Source: Euptelea pleiosperma
Taxonomy: Eukaryota > Streptophyta > Magnoliopsida > Ranunculales > Eupteleaceae
Direction of reading: 5' to 3'
DNA length: 64,000 nt
NCBI GenBank assembly: GCA_035048495.1
Contig: CM068545.1
Coordinates: forward strand, 35,602,225 to 35,666,224
This document shows, piece by piece, positions 1 through 10,867 of this stretch; the first letter of the stretch is position 1, and each line of letters starts with the position of its first letter. A program made the position numbers and the translations under genes. The notes under the pieces are model-generated. The model ran no database searches. It saw only the letters and a list, made by a program, of their open reading frames with translations, and was not told the DNA's origin.

Positions 1-3000
1 TTTGTCCAATGATAGGATTCTTATCCTTTGCGCTTGCGATTTGTAATGTTTCGGCCACTATGCTCACTCTGATGTTTTGGTTCACTCGTAAACTATCCCG
101 ATTTGAAGTGTGATAACGACAACCATTAATGATGTAGCCAGGACATTTGATTACGTTATGAGTAGGTCCTTGTGCTATCCACCTCAATGTGTTCGAGATG
201 TTATTTTGACCGCGTAATTCATCTTCAACCTATAAAGTTTTTAATAGTTAGACATGTCTATTTATGACTTAAAAGAAATACAAACATGTATAAATTATTG
301 TACCATTTGTCGTATCCAGGATATAAAAGTGCGGTTGTGTTCTAGCTGTAACCACTTTTGATTTTTTGATTGATGCCGATAATTTGCCTTCAAGTAAGAC
401 ATATGCTCGCTGTTAAGATACGAATGACACAACATAGAGTTAAAATGTAGTCCTTAAGCAACGGAACGAAGATAAATTAATTGAAAATGGAGATCAAAAT
501 GTCTTTACATGATGTAAGGTTGAACATCATTCATGTTTTTCAACACATAACGATGCACCTACTCCCAAGACTCGTTATCAACTTGGACGACATTGCCTCC
601 TAGCAAAGGTTTGCCATCACAGAGCAGCTTCCATATTCAGTACTACCAGTTGCCTTATTTCTATCACAAAGAATCCCAATTGCTTCCAAATTAGATAAGT
701 TTTCCGTGCAAAACTCAATTGCTTCTTCTGCAATATAACATTTAGCAATGCAACCTTCTGGTCGGTTTCGATTGCGTACACGACCTTTTAAAACCTTTAT
801 AAACCTACAAGTATATATGAAAGAACTATTATATCAATAATGACACAAACTTACGTGAAAAATGATAAAGTATGAGCGTATAATTTTATAATATACCTTT
901 CAAAGGGGTACACCCATCGAAAGTGAACTGGTCCACATAATCGAACCTCTCTGACAAGATGCACCGTTAGATGAACCATTATGTCAAAGAACGATGGTGG
1001 AAAGTACTTTTCAAATAAACACAATGTAAGTACAAGATTATCTTGCACATCAATCAATCTTGCCACATCCACTGCTTTGTTACATAGAGCATTAAAGAAG
1101 AAACAGAATCTACCGATAGCCACCCTCACTGGTTTTGACAATAACGAACGTATTGCAACTGGCAGCAGTTGTTGCATCAGTATATGACAGTCATGAGACT
1201 TAAGACCATACAACTTCAAATCTTCCATTGAGAGACAGTTTCTGAAATTCGAAGAGTATCATTCTGGGACCTTGAGTGTTTGCAATGTTTTGCAGAATAT
1301 CATCTTCTCGTCTTTAGATAATGTATAACATGCTGAAGGTAAATGTGTTTTACTCCATCTAACTTGCGGTTCTAATTGCTTCCTCAAACTCATGTCTACA
1401 AGGTCTAACCGAGAATTAATACCATCATTTGTTTTTCCCAGTATATTCAGTAATGTTCCAACAATGCTCTCGCACACATTCTTCTCGATGTGCATAACAT
1501 CCAAATTATGTCGCACATGCAAAAATTTCTAAATTCAAGCTCAAAGAATATAGACTTCTTCTTCCAACAAGTTGAGGATTCAACTGCCTCATCCACAATA
1601 TTGTCTTCCTCTCGCGGTCACTTTGATTTTTTCGAGTTCTTGAGAATGACCTTCTTCTTTCCCCATGAGTATTTGATCCCTTCTATCTTCTTTAGTATTT
1701 GCTCTCCACTTAACGGTTTTGGAGCCAACCCCAACTCTTATGTACCATCAAACGCCTTCTTCTATTTTCGGTATGGATGATTCAATGAAAGAAATCTTCT
1801 GTGATCAGTATATATATTCTTTTTTCCATGTTTTAGTCTATGAGAATGTGTTTCTTCACTGCATATTGGACAAGCATAATATCCTTTAACAGTGCAACCA
1901 CACAAGATGCCATATGCAGGACAATCATTGATTGTCCATAATAACACAGCGTATAACGTAAATGATTCCTATTGATATGCATCATATGTTTTAATGCCTT
2001 CCTCCCATAAAATTTTCAAATCCTCAATCAATGGTGCCAAGTAAACATAAATGTCGTTGCCAGGCTATTTTGGACATAATATTAACATTGTCAACATCAT
2101 AAATTTTCTCTTCATACATAACCATGGTGGAAGGTTGTAGATTACCATTAAGACCGACCAACAACTATGCCTGCTAGATTGCATACTATGTGGATTTATT
2201 CCATCCGCTGAAATAGCTACTCGAAAGTTTCTTGGTTCTTCAGCAAACTTCGGATACTTGTTGTCTACTAACTTCCATGCTGGGGAGTCTATTGGATGAC
2301 GCATTTGACCATCAACTTCTACTCTTTCGTGATAATGCCATGTCAAGTCTTTCGCCGTCTGTTTGGAATGAAACATCCTTTGGAACCTCGGGATAGGTGA
2401 AAAATACCACATTTCTTTCGCAGGCACCCCTTTATTTTTTTTCGTTCCATTCTTGTTTAACTTCCACCTTGATGTTCCACAAATGGGACATGTCGTTGCA
2501 TCCTTGTACTCCTTCCTATAGAGTATGCAATCATTGGGACATGCATGGATATTCTCATATGACATTCCCAATGCAAACAATGTCTTCTTTGCCTGATGGA
2601 TGGATAAAGGCAGTTCATTATCGTTTGGGAGCATGTCTCCCAACAATTGTAGTAGCTCTGAAAAATCTTTATCAGACCACCCATTCTTACACTTTAAGTT
2701 CCACAGTCTGACCAATGCCGATAACTTTGTAAACTTTGAGCAACCTGGATATAATGGCTTCTCGGCATTTTCAAGTAATTTCTGAAATATTTCAGGATCA
2801 CTCATGACGTCGTCGTATGCGGCCTGAACCATTTCTACTGCATTGCCAGCATCATCTGGAACTATCCCTCTTATCTTTTGATAGATGAAATCTTGTACAT
2901 TACCACTCGACTCTACTTCAGTATTCGGAACTTGTTCTCCATGCCAGATCCACGTCTTATAATTTTGATCGATACCATTAAAAAACAAATGTCTTTTTAT

Positions 3001-3158
3001 ATCTTTAAGAGTATGTTTAGCGAGATTCCCACATTTCTACATGGACATCTTATAAAATCGGGGTCACTCGCATTATCTCCGACAAACTTCAGAAATCGAT
3101 CAACCCCATAACTATATTCCTGTGATCTTCTATCCTTGATCATCAAAGATTTATCCAT
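1..3158 (-). pseudogene. CACTA transposase (TNP2 type) pseudogene
   Basis: Read on the minus strand, the fragments follow the usual order of plant TNP2-type transposases. First is a transposase-associated domain from the ATG at 3158 (MDKSLMIKDRRSQ, with CPCRNVG). A one-base frameshift near 3005 leads to LFFNGIDQNYKTWIWHGE, then the TNP2 core with CPICGTSRWK, MWYFSPIPRFQRMF, SADGINPH and YNLPPWLCMKRKFMM (2988-2065). Further TNP2 pieces are NDCPAYGILCG (about 1930) and HNLDVMHIEKNVCESI (1522-1450). A DUF4218-like block follows (1228-851, EDLKLYGLKSHDCHILMQ), and a C-terminal RPEGCIAKCYIAEEAIEFC block lies near 690-780. In-frame stops and frameshifts separate the pieces, so no active protein can be made. 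The normal job of the family is to cut and paste the element in the nucleus. Confidence 0.88.
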
Positions 3159-3310
3159 TATGTTAAGTATTGCACGATTCCTGAAATATATCGTGCACAT
3201 CGAAACAAATTGAGATAAAGAACAATATGCATATGTTTAGACACTTATCCCTATTTTGTTTTCAGTCTCTATATAAGTTTGCTAACTCTAAAGTTTTCTA
3301 ACCCATTCAA

Positions 3311-3564
3311 GAACTGATATTGCTTCTTATTGATCATATATATGTAGTGTCCGTATTAGTTTAAAATTTGGCAGTATTTCTCCGCACTTCTCTCTATATA
3401 CGTTTATTTTATGTTGATTTTCATGTCAATCCAACTACCAAAGTAGTCGAGACATGAAAATCAACAGAAAATAGTATATAAGAAGAAGATTTGAAAAAAT
3501 AGTACCGAATTTAAACTAACACGGAGACTACATATATATGATTAATAAGAAGCAATATCAATTC
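3311..3564. repeat. Long inverted repeat (foldback MITE)
   Basis: Two arms of about 100 bp face each other: 3311-3420 reads TATTGCTTCTTATTGATCAT onward and 3465-3564 is its reverse complement with a few changes, joined by a short spacer. It lies between the transposase start and the 5' terminus of the CACTA element, so it is a later insertion or a subterminal palindrome of that element. Confidence 0.7.
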
Positions 3565-4005
3565 TCAAACTGTCCACACTAGACAATTCAAGGATCACAA
3601 TTTGTAAAAGAGCCACATTCATACAAATAATGATCCTTGAATGGGCGCGTAATTCTATGTTAACCCATGTAAAAAATTAAAGATTAGATCTCAGATAAGA
3701 TTATATGTGTGAAACCTCTTATCTTTGATGGAGTCTTCAAGATCTCATGTTTATTATGATAGTGTACTTTGTGCAAATGTGAAATAATAACAAGCAACAT
3801 TTTAACTTCATATAAGCTAGCTATAGCTAAAACTTGGATAAGTACAAACACACATAATGTACTCATCCAACATCAATCATACAAATTCAATACGCACAAG
3901 TACACATAGCTAAAAAAATAAATTAAAACAAGAAAAATTGATTGAGAATATATACATGCATGTACAGTTCAATATAAGTAAGATATTAAATCCATACATA
4001 GTGTT

Positions 4006-4817
4006 GGGCTCCGTTGACAGATCTAAAATGACAGGTAAAATGATGGGGACACAATATAATTAAGCAAGGAAAAATCTATGATACCGACTTCGGTATCAAA
4101 ATTTTGATACCGAAGTCCATCAATTTTCCATGTAGTAGACTCTTTCGGGCCCACTGACTCCATGAATATTTGGCCCACATCTTGGTGGACCTACACACCA
4201 AAAATCAGCATGATTAATTAGTGATTTCTAGCCATTGAATTTGAGCACTTTTTCATCATGGGCTTGGAACCACTTCATAGGCACGTTCCTAAAGTCCATG
4301 ATGAAAAGTGCTCAAATCCTACGGCTAGAAATTACATATCACGTTGATTTTTGGTGTGTGGGTCCACCAAGATGTGGGCCAAATATTCATGGAGTCAGTG
4401 GGCCCGAAATAGCCTACTATGTGGAAAATTGAGGGACTTCGGCATCAAACCAAAAATCAGCCTGATTAGTGATTCATAAGGCTGTGTTTGATTACCAAGT
4501 GGGAAAATTACATTTTCCTTAGGAAAACACAATTGTCCATTGTTAGATAGCCATTATAAATCTGTATAATTTTCCCTAACAAGCCATTTAAATCTAGATA
4601 ATTCCCACAGTTGAGATCAGCCCACAGTTGAGATCAGCCCATGAAAATAAGTCCAATCCAAAGCCTATAAATCACCAATCAGGCTGATTTTTGGTTTGTA
4701 GGTACACCATGGGATAGGACAAACATCCATACGGTCAGAGTCCTGTAACAGTGTGCCACGTGGCTTATATTGTGTCCCTGTCATTTTATCTGTCATTTTA
4801 GATCTGTCAACGGAGCC
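4006..4817. repeat. TIR MITE with a nested foldback element
   Basis: The ends are inverted copies of GGGCTCCGTTGACAGATCTA (4006 onward, and its complement ending at 4817), followed inward by AAAATGACAG. The sequence next to the right end (4670-4790) is nearly identical to the right half of the uninterrupted 379-bp copy at 7447-7825. The excess length here comes from the foldback at 4079-4449 and a shorter AT-rich piece at about 4480-4620. Confidence 0.75.
4079..4449. repeat. Foldback element, near-perfect hairpin
   Basis: Two arms of about 165 bp (4115-4280 and 4295-4449) are near-perfect reverse complements. Each carries GGGCCCACTGACTCCATGAA, a CCACCAAGATGTGGGCC block and ATCAGC(A/G)TGAT. 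The outer ends contain TTCGGTATCAAAATTTTGAT. A close relative is at 28720-29050. Confidence 0.82.
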
Positions 4818-5060
4818 TGAACCGTGGCTGATTTTTTGCGAGGATGATTTCCTCACCATATAGATCACCCCTACAAAAACTGAGCCCATTTTGAAATTTC
4901 TAACACCATCAAATGTGGGTTTCAAGTTAACGTTAAAAATAGACGGTCCATAATTCTTCAACTTGTAAAACATGCTATGAATCACAATGGGAGATTTTGA
5001 AATGGAATGGGCTGATTTTGAAATGGATTCAAGCATGTGCAGCCCAAAATGTGGTAATAA
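4818..5060. repeat. Fragment of 'GAGGATGATCTCCTCACC' MITE family
   Basis: It contains GCGAGGATGATTTCCTCACC and the block GACGGTCCATAATTCTTCAA. The same blocks occur at 16200-16400, 21390-21470, 17830-17960 and 59570-59780, so this is a dispersed family inserted in the CACTA 5' region. Confidence 0.55.
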
Positions 5061-5089
5061 ATCAACATGAAATGGGCGAGAGCAGACTT

Positions 5090-5431
5090 ACTTGAGAAGT
5101 TGAGAGGGCGAGCTAGCGTTGGACGACGGCATGGGCGACAGCGACGGCGACTTCAACGGCAATGGGCAACGGCAGTTCGGGTTCGAAGAGGGGAGTTATC
5201 TTCGGCTTGGAGGAGAAGGAGGAAACTAGGGTTTCCTTAAGCAAACGAGAGTTTTTTGGCGCGCAGGGGGTTTTAGCGCGTGCGAGGGCGCTTAAATAGC
5301 TTAATGCATTTCGTCGGTTTTTGAAAAAATCGACACAAATTATTTTTTAATACAGATCGCGTCGGTTTTTGTAAAAACCGACACAATCGCTCTGAAACGC
5401 GCCGACGCCGAAACCCATTCGTCTAGTAGTG
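5090..5431 (-). promoter_or_regulatory. CACTA 5' leader and subterminal repeat region
   Basis: A GC-rich stretch (5100-5290) is followed by clustered short direct and inverted copies of CGTCGGTTTTT/AAAAACCGACA up to the TAGTG terminus. In this superfamily the subterminal repeats bind the element-encoded protein, and the leader next to them drives transposase transcription. That function is inferred from the family. No TATA box was sought in detail here. Confidence 0.6.
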
Positions 5432-6130
5432 AATGTAGCTATTTTGAAATGTCTAGAGACAAAGCATCGGGTCCTATTGGCTTCACCTTGGTTTTTTTTC
5501 GAGATTGTTGGAATATCATCAAAATTGATCTTTTGAAAGTTTTCCAGGAACTCCATTCGGATAACTACTTGGACTTTGGGTGCAACCAAACTTTTATCAC
5601 TCTGATCCCCAAAGTTCAAGGAGCAGAGCACATAAAAGAGTTTAGACCCATTAACCTGATAGGAAGCATTTATAAGATTATTGCCAAGGTCTTAACGTCT
5701 AGACTCTGGAAGGTGATAGAGGAGATCATCTCGAGAGAACAATGTGCTTTCGTGAAGGCCGACAAATTCTTGATGGAATTAATGCTCATCACAAATGAAT
5801 ATATAGACTCGAGATGTCAATTTGGAGTTCCCGATATTGTATGTAAGATTGATTTGGAGAAAGCATATGATCATGTGTGAGCTGAGTTCTTTTTAGATAC
5901 ATGCATGATGCAAAGGATGGAGTTTGAGCTCAAATGGAGGGAGTGGACAAAAAAGTGTATCAGATCCCCATGCTTCTCGATAACCATCAATGGCTCTCTG
6001 GGTACTTTAAGGGGTCTCGGGGTCTTTGTCAAGGAGATCCTCTATCTCCGTTCCTCTTCATCATATTCACTAAAGCTTTAGGGAAGATGATTTCAAAAGG
6101 GGTTTCTTTAAGAGAATTGTCTGGGTGATT
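5432..6130 (+). pseudogene. LINE (L1-type) reverse transcriptase fragment
   Basis: The translated fragment shows the start of an L1-type RT: SRDKASGPIGFTLVFFRD, then LIPKVQGAEHIKEFRPINLI and the motif-A stretch KIDLEKAYDHV (catalytic Asp). An in-frame TGA at 5878 replaces the usual Trp. After a frameshift comes the motif-B block GLCQGDPLSPFLFIIF (about 6029-6076). The YADD-type motif, the RT C-terminus and the poly-A tail are missing. The 5' end is cut by the CACTA terminus, so the endonuclease part must lie beyond the other end of that element. The fragment is non-functional. Confidence 0.85.
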
Positions 6131-6146
6131 TAGCCTCTTCATCATA

Positions 6147-6485
6147 GCATGCCAAATTTTTTGATTTTGATTTCATTCTAAAATGATGTCCTTCCCACGA
6201 AGGTCGTTTACATTTTCTTTTTTCTATTTACAAGGACGTCATTCGGATGAAGCACGTACTTTAACTTTTGCTTGTAAACCATTTAAGATTATTTCTAAAA
6301 TGAAAATAATTTTGAGCACCACATCAATCATTTATTGACATGGAACTTGGACTACGTCCTTATTTAACGTCAATCACAAGAAGGACGTAAAATGGTGTGC
6401 AACTTTCTATGCATTTTAAAAAATCATGTCTTCATATTTCGACGTCATTGCATAAATGACGTTGTAACAAATATTTGGTATAGTG
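6147..6485. repeat. Small CACTA-like MITE
   Basis: The right end read on the minus strand is CACTATACCAAATATTTGTT. The left end, GCATGCCAAATTTTTTG, looks like a mutated inverted partner. Between them are several GACGTC/ACGTCATT motifs in both orientations, as subterminal repeats of a CACTA derivative would be. It lies just after the LINE fragment. Confidence 0.5.
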
Positions 6486-6684
6486 TGAACTATCTGTCTA
6501 GAAAAAAGTAGAACTCACATATTGACTCTAGACTTGACCACATGACCGTTGGAGACTTTGTTTGCCTTCTAAACGTTTGCAACTTTTATTTTTTGACTAT
6601 TCTTGAATTTAATTTTGAGCTTTTTTTTAACTATATATTTTTTATTATCTCAATTAAGATATGGAAATGACTCCAATTCAATGT

Positions 6685-6815
6685 TTAAAAATCACTAACC
6701 AGGCTAATTTTTGGTCTGTACGTCCACCTAGGGCTTGGTGCCAAACATCCATACGGTTAGCGGTCTATATATAAGAGTGCGCCACGTGGCTCATAATGTG
6801 GTCCGTCGGCAAAGT
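6685..6815. repeat. Foldback element, half copy
   Basis: It carries the core AATCACTAACCAGGCTAATT, then TTTTGGTCTGTACGTCCACC and ATCCATACGGTTAG, ending near GCCACGTGGC. Only one hairpin arm is present. Confidence 0.65.
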
Positions 6816-7014
6816 TCTACTTTCCTCACATCTCCTTCTAAAACCATTTTAGGAGCAATGGCACGGAAGGGTGGTCGTGATGTGGCGACCAATGAATTGA
6901 TACTAAGAAAGAGTGATAGGTTTTGAGTAAAGGAAAAGAAAAAGCATCTCCAACAACCAATTCTAGAAAAGCAATGGTTGGTGGGGGAGCAATGGTGGGT
7001 GTGATTCCCATGAT

Positions 7015-7330
7015 AGATTTTAACGGTTTTAATGGCCGTACGGTAACGCCCAAAGCCCGTTATGTTATGAACCATTTTGAAAAAATGGTAATGCCCAAAC
7101 ATAGTTATTTAACTTATTTTAGAAAAAAAATTGTGAAAAAAAAAGGCTGTTATTTTCCTTTATTTTATCGTGATTTTTCATTTTCTTCATTTTTTATTTT
7201 GAATTTCAGCGCCATTTTTTCCGTTATTTTCCCATGTTTTTCATTTTTGCCCGTCCATTAAATTCGTTTAATGGCTGTTTCAACGGGATAAAAAAATGGT
7301 ACACCCCAGTCCGTTATACCGTTATAACAG
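7015..7330. repeat. 'AACGGCCGTT' MITE family, copy 1
   Basis: An AT-rich element begins with TTTTAACGGTTTTAATGGCC, includes the block GAATTTCAGCGCCATTTTTT, and ends with ACGGGATAAAAAAATGGTAC and GTTATAACAGCGTC. Five relatives are in the window (14120, 16710, 18690, 52310, 59030). Confidence 0.65.
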
Positions 7331-7446
7331 CGTCTTTTAGACCTTGTGATAGATTGTCTATTTCCTCCATAATTTATGTGTAAAGTTTATAACAAATATA
7401 GAATCTTTTAAGAATTACAACACACTTTTTTCTTCTTCTTCTTATT

Positions 7447-7825
7447 ATTATGGGTCGGGCCTGTCAACGACGGGTAAAATGACAAGGACACAACATATGC
7501 CAGGTGGCACACTGTTACAAGACTCTGACCGTACGGATGTTTGTCCTATCCCATGGTGGACCTACAGAACAAAAATCAGCCTGATTAGTGATTTATAAGT
7601 GTTGGATCTTTGCACCCAAATACTGCTCAAATTCCCACAGTTGAGATCAGCCCATGAAAATAAGTCCAATCCAAAGCCTATAAATCACTAATCAGTCTGA
7701 GTTTTGGTTTGTAGGTCCACCATGGGATAGGACAAACATCCATACGGTCAGAGTCCTGTAACAATATGCCACATGGCTTATATTGTGTCCCTGTCATTTT
7801 ATATATGTCAACGGAGCCCGACCCT
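7447..7825. repeat. TIR MITE containing the foldback core
   Basis: The terminal inverted repeats are GGGTCGGGC(C/T)… at both ends, followed by AAAATGACA(A/G)GGACACAA. The flanks TCTTATTAT/TTATTATTAT resemble a 9-bp target duplication but lie in simple sequence. Both arms contain the foldback core with CATACGGTCAGA, and with ATCAGCCTGATTAGTGATT or close variants of it. This uninterrupted copy explains the element at 4006-4817. Confidence 0.8.
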
Positions 7826-8069
7826 CTTATTATATCTTCAAAAGGAAAAAAAAAAAAAAATGGTGAGAACATATGTAATGAGTCAACTTAGCTGGCAGAT
7901 GTGCTTTTCTGCTTTGTCTACTTCAACCCAAGTGTGAACCACTCTAATAAGCACGTGGATTGAAATTTGATATTCAAACCCATGGCTAGATTCAGTTCTA
8001 GTAAACCAAGTCAAACTTACTTTTAGACTAAAGACGTACTGTCGCGCTCTCATTGCCGGTAAACCTTCA
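7826..8069. other. No gene or element recognised
   Basis: Apart from a 16-A run at about 7845-7860, I see no coding signal or clear repeat here. Confidence 0.5.
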
Positions 8070-8430
8070 CTCACTCCATGTTGTGAGCGAAGCCGATCAC
8101 AGCACACAATACGAGCGCTGCATGGATGTTTGGCCAATCATTAGGCGGACCTACAAACCAAAAATCAGCCTGATTAGTGATTTACAACCTTTGGATCTTT
8201 GCTTCCAAATAACGCTAAATAATGCTCAAATTCCTATGGTGAAAATCAACTCATGAAAATAACTTCAATCCAATGCTTAGAAAATCACTGATCAGGTTTA
8301 TTTTTGGTTTGTAGGTCCACCTAGTGATTGACCAAACATCCATACGGTGAGCGCCCTCTAAGAGTGTGCCACGTGGCCCATATTGTGTGCTCTGCTCAGC
8401 TTCGCTCACAATATGCAGTGAGCGAAGGTT
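8070..8430. repeat. Foldback element
   Basis: The arms begin with TTGTGAGCGAAGC(C/T)GA and read inward through CATGGATGTTTGGCCAAT to ATCAGCCTGATTAGTGATT. The right arm is the reverse complement, with ATCCATACGGTGAGCG and GCCACGTGGC. Confidence 0.7.
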
Positions 8431-8489
8431 TACTCTCTCATTGCTAAATTCATGGGGGCTTGAAAATGCAGCAAGTGGCACACTCTTTT

Positions 8490-8770
8490 GGGCCCATTGA
8501 CCTATGAATGATTTGCCCACCTCTTGATGGACCTACACACCAGAAATCAGCTTGATTCATTCAATCTCAGCATTCCAAAAACTTCAAATCCAACGGTTAA
8601 AATCATCTCATGAAAAAATGCTCAGAATCCCAACAGTGATCACGAATTAAACCGATTTTGGGTGTGTCGATCCATCAAGAATGGTAAATCAATGGTCGGT
8701 GGGCCTGAAAGATTGTGCCATGTGGCATGTTTCGATGTGCCCCACCATGTTGCAACCTCAACTGTCACAC
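8490..8770. repeat. Foldback element
   Basis: The left arm starts GTGGCACACTCTTTTGGGCC with a CTTGATGGACCTACACACCA block. The right arm has GTGTGTCGATCCATCAAG and GGGCCTGAAAGATTGTGCCA. The arms are complementary over about 120 bp. The right arm also belongs to the duplicated block at 8640-9190. Confidence 0.65.
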
Positions 8771-9190
8771 AAAAAAAAAAAAAAAAAAGTCCTCTTATGA
8801 AGGTTAAGTCTGTGTTTGTTTTTCGTGAACGTGAACACATTGGGGCCGATGTGTACAGCTCACACGAAAAAAAAAAAAACGTTTTTACCTGCACCAATAT
8901 ACCCGTTACAATTCACACCTGCATATAACCGCTATCAATGTTGCAGTCCTGACTCCTGACCATTATGTGGGTGGTCACGAATGCAAATGGTTGTACAAAG
9001 GAAGCTGCCGACATTGGGCTTTTCCAACTGACACTGTTGGGGTGGTACCCACACTTGACTGGGCGTCCTAATGAGTGTTCGACGCCTTGGGAGGTCTGAA
9101 AGACAGCAGAGTTTAGGGAGATAATCTTTGCTCATGGACATTTTTCCTCACGGACGTTTGCGGAGGGCTGTATGAGCCACGTGGCACACT
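8640..9190. repeat. Diverged duplication, copy 1
   Basis: This block reappears at 9477-9810. Both contain a foldback right arm, then CCCCACCA(T/C)GTTGCAA, a TGACCATT(A/G)TGTGGGTGG block, CCCACACTTGACTGGGCGTC and finally GAGCCACGTGG. Length differences and many substitutions show an old duplication. Short ORFs inside it are not conserved between copies. Confidence 0.65.
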
Positions 9191-9274
9191 TTTAAAAATG
9201 TATTGAGGCAACCTTTGGAGGGGATTAATTTTTGCTGCAGTTCGCTCTTTTTTGCTGCATTCAGATGCGGTTGC

Positions 9275-9580
9275 AAATGTGACATGTGGCACACTCTTTT
9301 GGGCCCACTGATCTATGAATAATTTTCCGACCCAGTTAAGGGGCCTACAGACGAAAAATCATCTTGATAGGGTGAACTTTTACTATTGAATCTACCTATA
9401 TCAAAAAATGCTCGAATCCAACAGCTTGAATCATCTCATGAACAATGCTCAAATCCAACAGCTACAAATCACAAATTAAGCTGATTTTTGGTGTGTAGGT
9501 CCATCAAGGATGGTCCGATCAATCATGGGTCAGTGGGCCTGAAAGAGTGTGCCATATGGCACGTTTTCAAGCGCCCCCCA
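9275..9580. repeat. Foldback element
   Basis: The arms share GTGGCACACTCTTTTGGGCC and its complement, with TGATTTTTGGTGTGTAGGTC on the right. The centre contains degenerate copies of AATCCAACAGCT. Confidence 0.65.
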
Positions 9581-9810
9581 CCACGTTGCAATCAAAACAG
9601 CAGCAAAAAGAGCTGTCAATATGACAGGCATGACCATTGTGTGGGTGGTGGGTGGCGGGTGGCCAAGGTTGTTCCGAGGAAGCTTCCGTATTGGGCTTCC
9701 AACTTACGGTGTAGGGGTGGAAACCCACACTTGACTGGGCGTCATAAAGACGTCATGGACATCTTTACCCATGGACGTCATGTAGAGCTTATGAGCCACG
9801 TGGCTCACTT
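9477..9810. repeat. Diverged duplication, copy 2
   Basis: This is the partner of 8640-9190, sharing the same ordered blocks and ending at GAGCCACGTGGCTCACTTTT. It is shorter by about 200 bp because of internal deletions. No conserved reading frame. Confidence 0.65.
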
Positions 9811-9859
9811 TTAGGGACCAATGACCGAACCCACATACCCAATATCATTTTACTATTTT

Positions 9860-10420
9860 TTTATGGGCCGATTTAAGCACAATTTGGGGTAACAGGATCC
9901 AATGGTTAGAAATCACCAATCAGGCTAATATATCGTCGTTAGGTCTATGTAAGGACTAAGGATGCGCCAAAGACTCATAAGGTCAGTGACTTCTAAGAAA
10001 GTGACACGTGACTCATACACCTGTACATGACGAAAGACGTCCGTGAGCAAAGCCTTTCTCCTTGACCAACGCTCCCACACGGCTTTGGCCAATTTACTAT
10101 CCAGGAAGAGGTGCTTGGTGGTCTCGATTTGAGGGGAAGGCTAATTCACTATCGCACGTGCAGGTCTTCAGTAGTCAGTCAATGTAGACTAGCTGGTGGT
10201 AGGAAGCATGGTTTTAAGTGACATATAGCGGTTCCTTAACTGCCGATATAATGGGTCACATCAGTCACATCTGAAGACAAGAAAAAGGTCAAAATATTAT
10301 TTCTTAAAAAATAAAAAAAGCTTAGAAAAGCAATTTTTAAACGGAAATTTTTTAAACAAAAATTAATTATTATCTATTTATAAAAAAAAGGATAAAACTT
10401 TTCAAAATTTACAAAAAAAG
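9860..10420. other. Repeat debris, no gene
   Basis: A half foldback core is present at 9895-10010 (GAAATCACCAATCAGGC). At 10205-10420 there is an AT-rich stretch related to the 'AACGGCCGTT' family (GGGTCACATCAGTCACATCT; compare 18760). No coding signal. Confidence 0.5.
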
Positions 10421-10429
10421 AATAACTAA

Positions 10430-10860
10430 ACGCCCTTTCAAAGGGCGTTTATCCATTCTAGGCCAGTTTTTAGAGCCCGACAGACGTCCTTCTCTCTCCG
10501 GTCACCTCTCTCTCCGATCTCCTCGTAGCCTCCTCCAATCAGGTATGTTTTCCTCTTTCTTTTTTATTTTTTTGAGATTCTTGTTACTCACCAGTTCCAT
10601 CTGGGGGCTGACCGATCTCTGACCATCTCTCCAATTTGCTCCTCTCTTCGATGGGCTTCGCTCTGATCTCCTCTCTCCGGTCACCTCTCTCCTCGCGCCC
10701 TCCTCTCATCGCGGCCTCCTCCAATCAAATATGTTGAATTAATTTTTTTGTCTTCCTTTTTTTTAATTTTTTAAATCATTTGCTGACAGACACCCTTTAA
10801 AACAGTGTATGTCAATGCTATTTCCATCAGACAAGAAATGCCCTTTCAAAGGGCGTTTAG
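10430..10860. repeat. Segment bounded by GCCCTTTCAAAGGGC palindromes, UTR-like inside
   Basis: The palindrome GCCCTTTCAAAGGGC occurs at both ends (about 10432-10447 and 10840-10855). Between them is a CT-rich tract with two related blocks, CTCTCTCCGGTCACCTCTCT near 10493 and 10673. Each is followed by CTCCTCCAATCA and then a (G/A)TATGTT sequence that looks like an exon end and 5' splice site. It may be a captured 5'-UTR exon, duplicated inside a small element. This is inference. Confidence 0.45.
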
Positions 10861-10867
10861 TTGTTGT

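Larger units (their letters stand above)
1..5431 (-). mobile_element. CACTA (En/Spm, CMC) DNA transposon, decayed, left part outside window
   Basis: The element runs right to left: transposase remnants lie on the minus strand below 3158, and the right (5') terminus is TAGTG at 5427-5431, i.e. CACTA on the minus strand. Next to the terminus are short subterminal repeats containing CGTCGGTTTTTGTAAAAACC and related inverted motifs (5310-5420), typical of plant CACTA ends. The 5' region also holds a GC-rich stretch (5090-5290) that probably carried the promoter and leader. Several MITEs have inserted between 3311 and 5060. The other terminus, and so the 3-bp target duplication, lies outside the window. 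The element sits inside a LINE coding region that resumes at 5432. Confidence 0.85.

Noticed and set aside
9488..9814. 108-codon frame in the duplicated block
   Set aside because: The sister copy at 8640-9190 does not keep the frame, so it is not under coding constraint.
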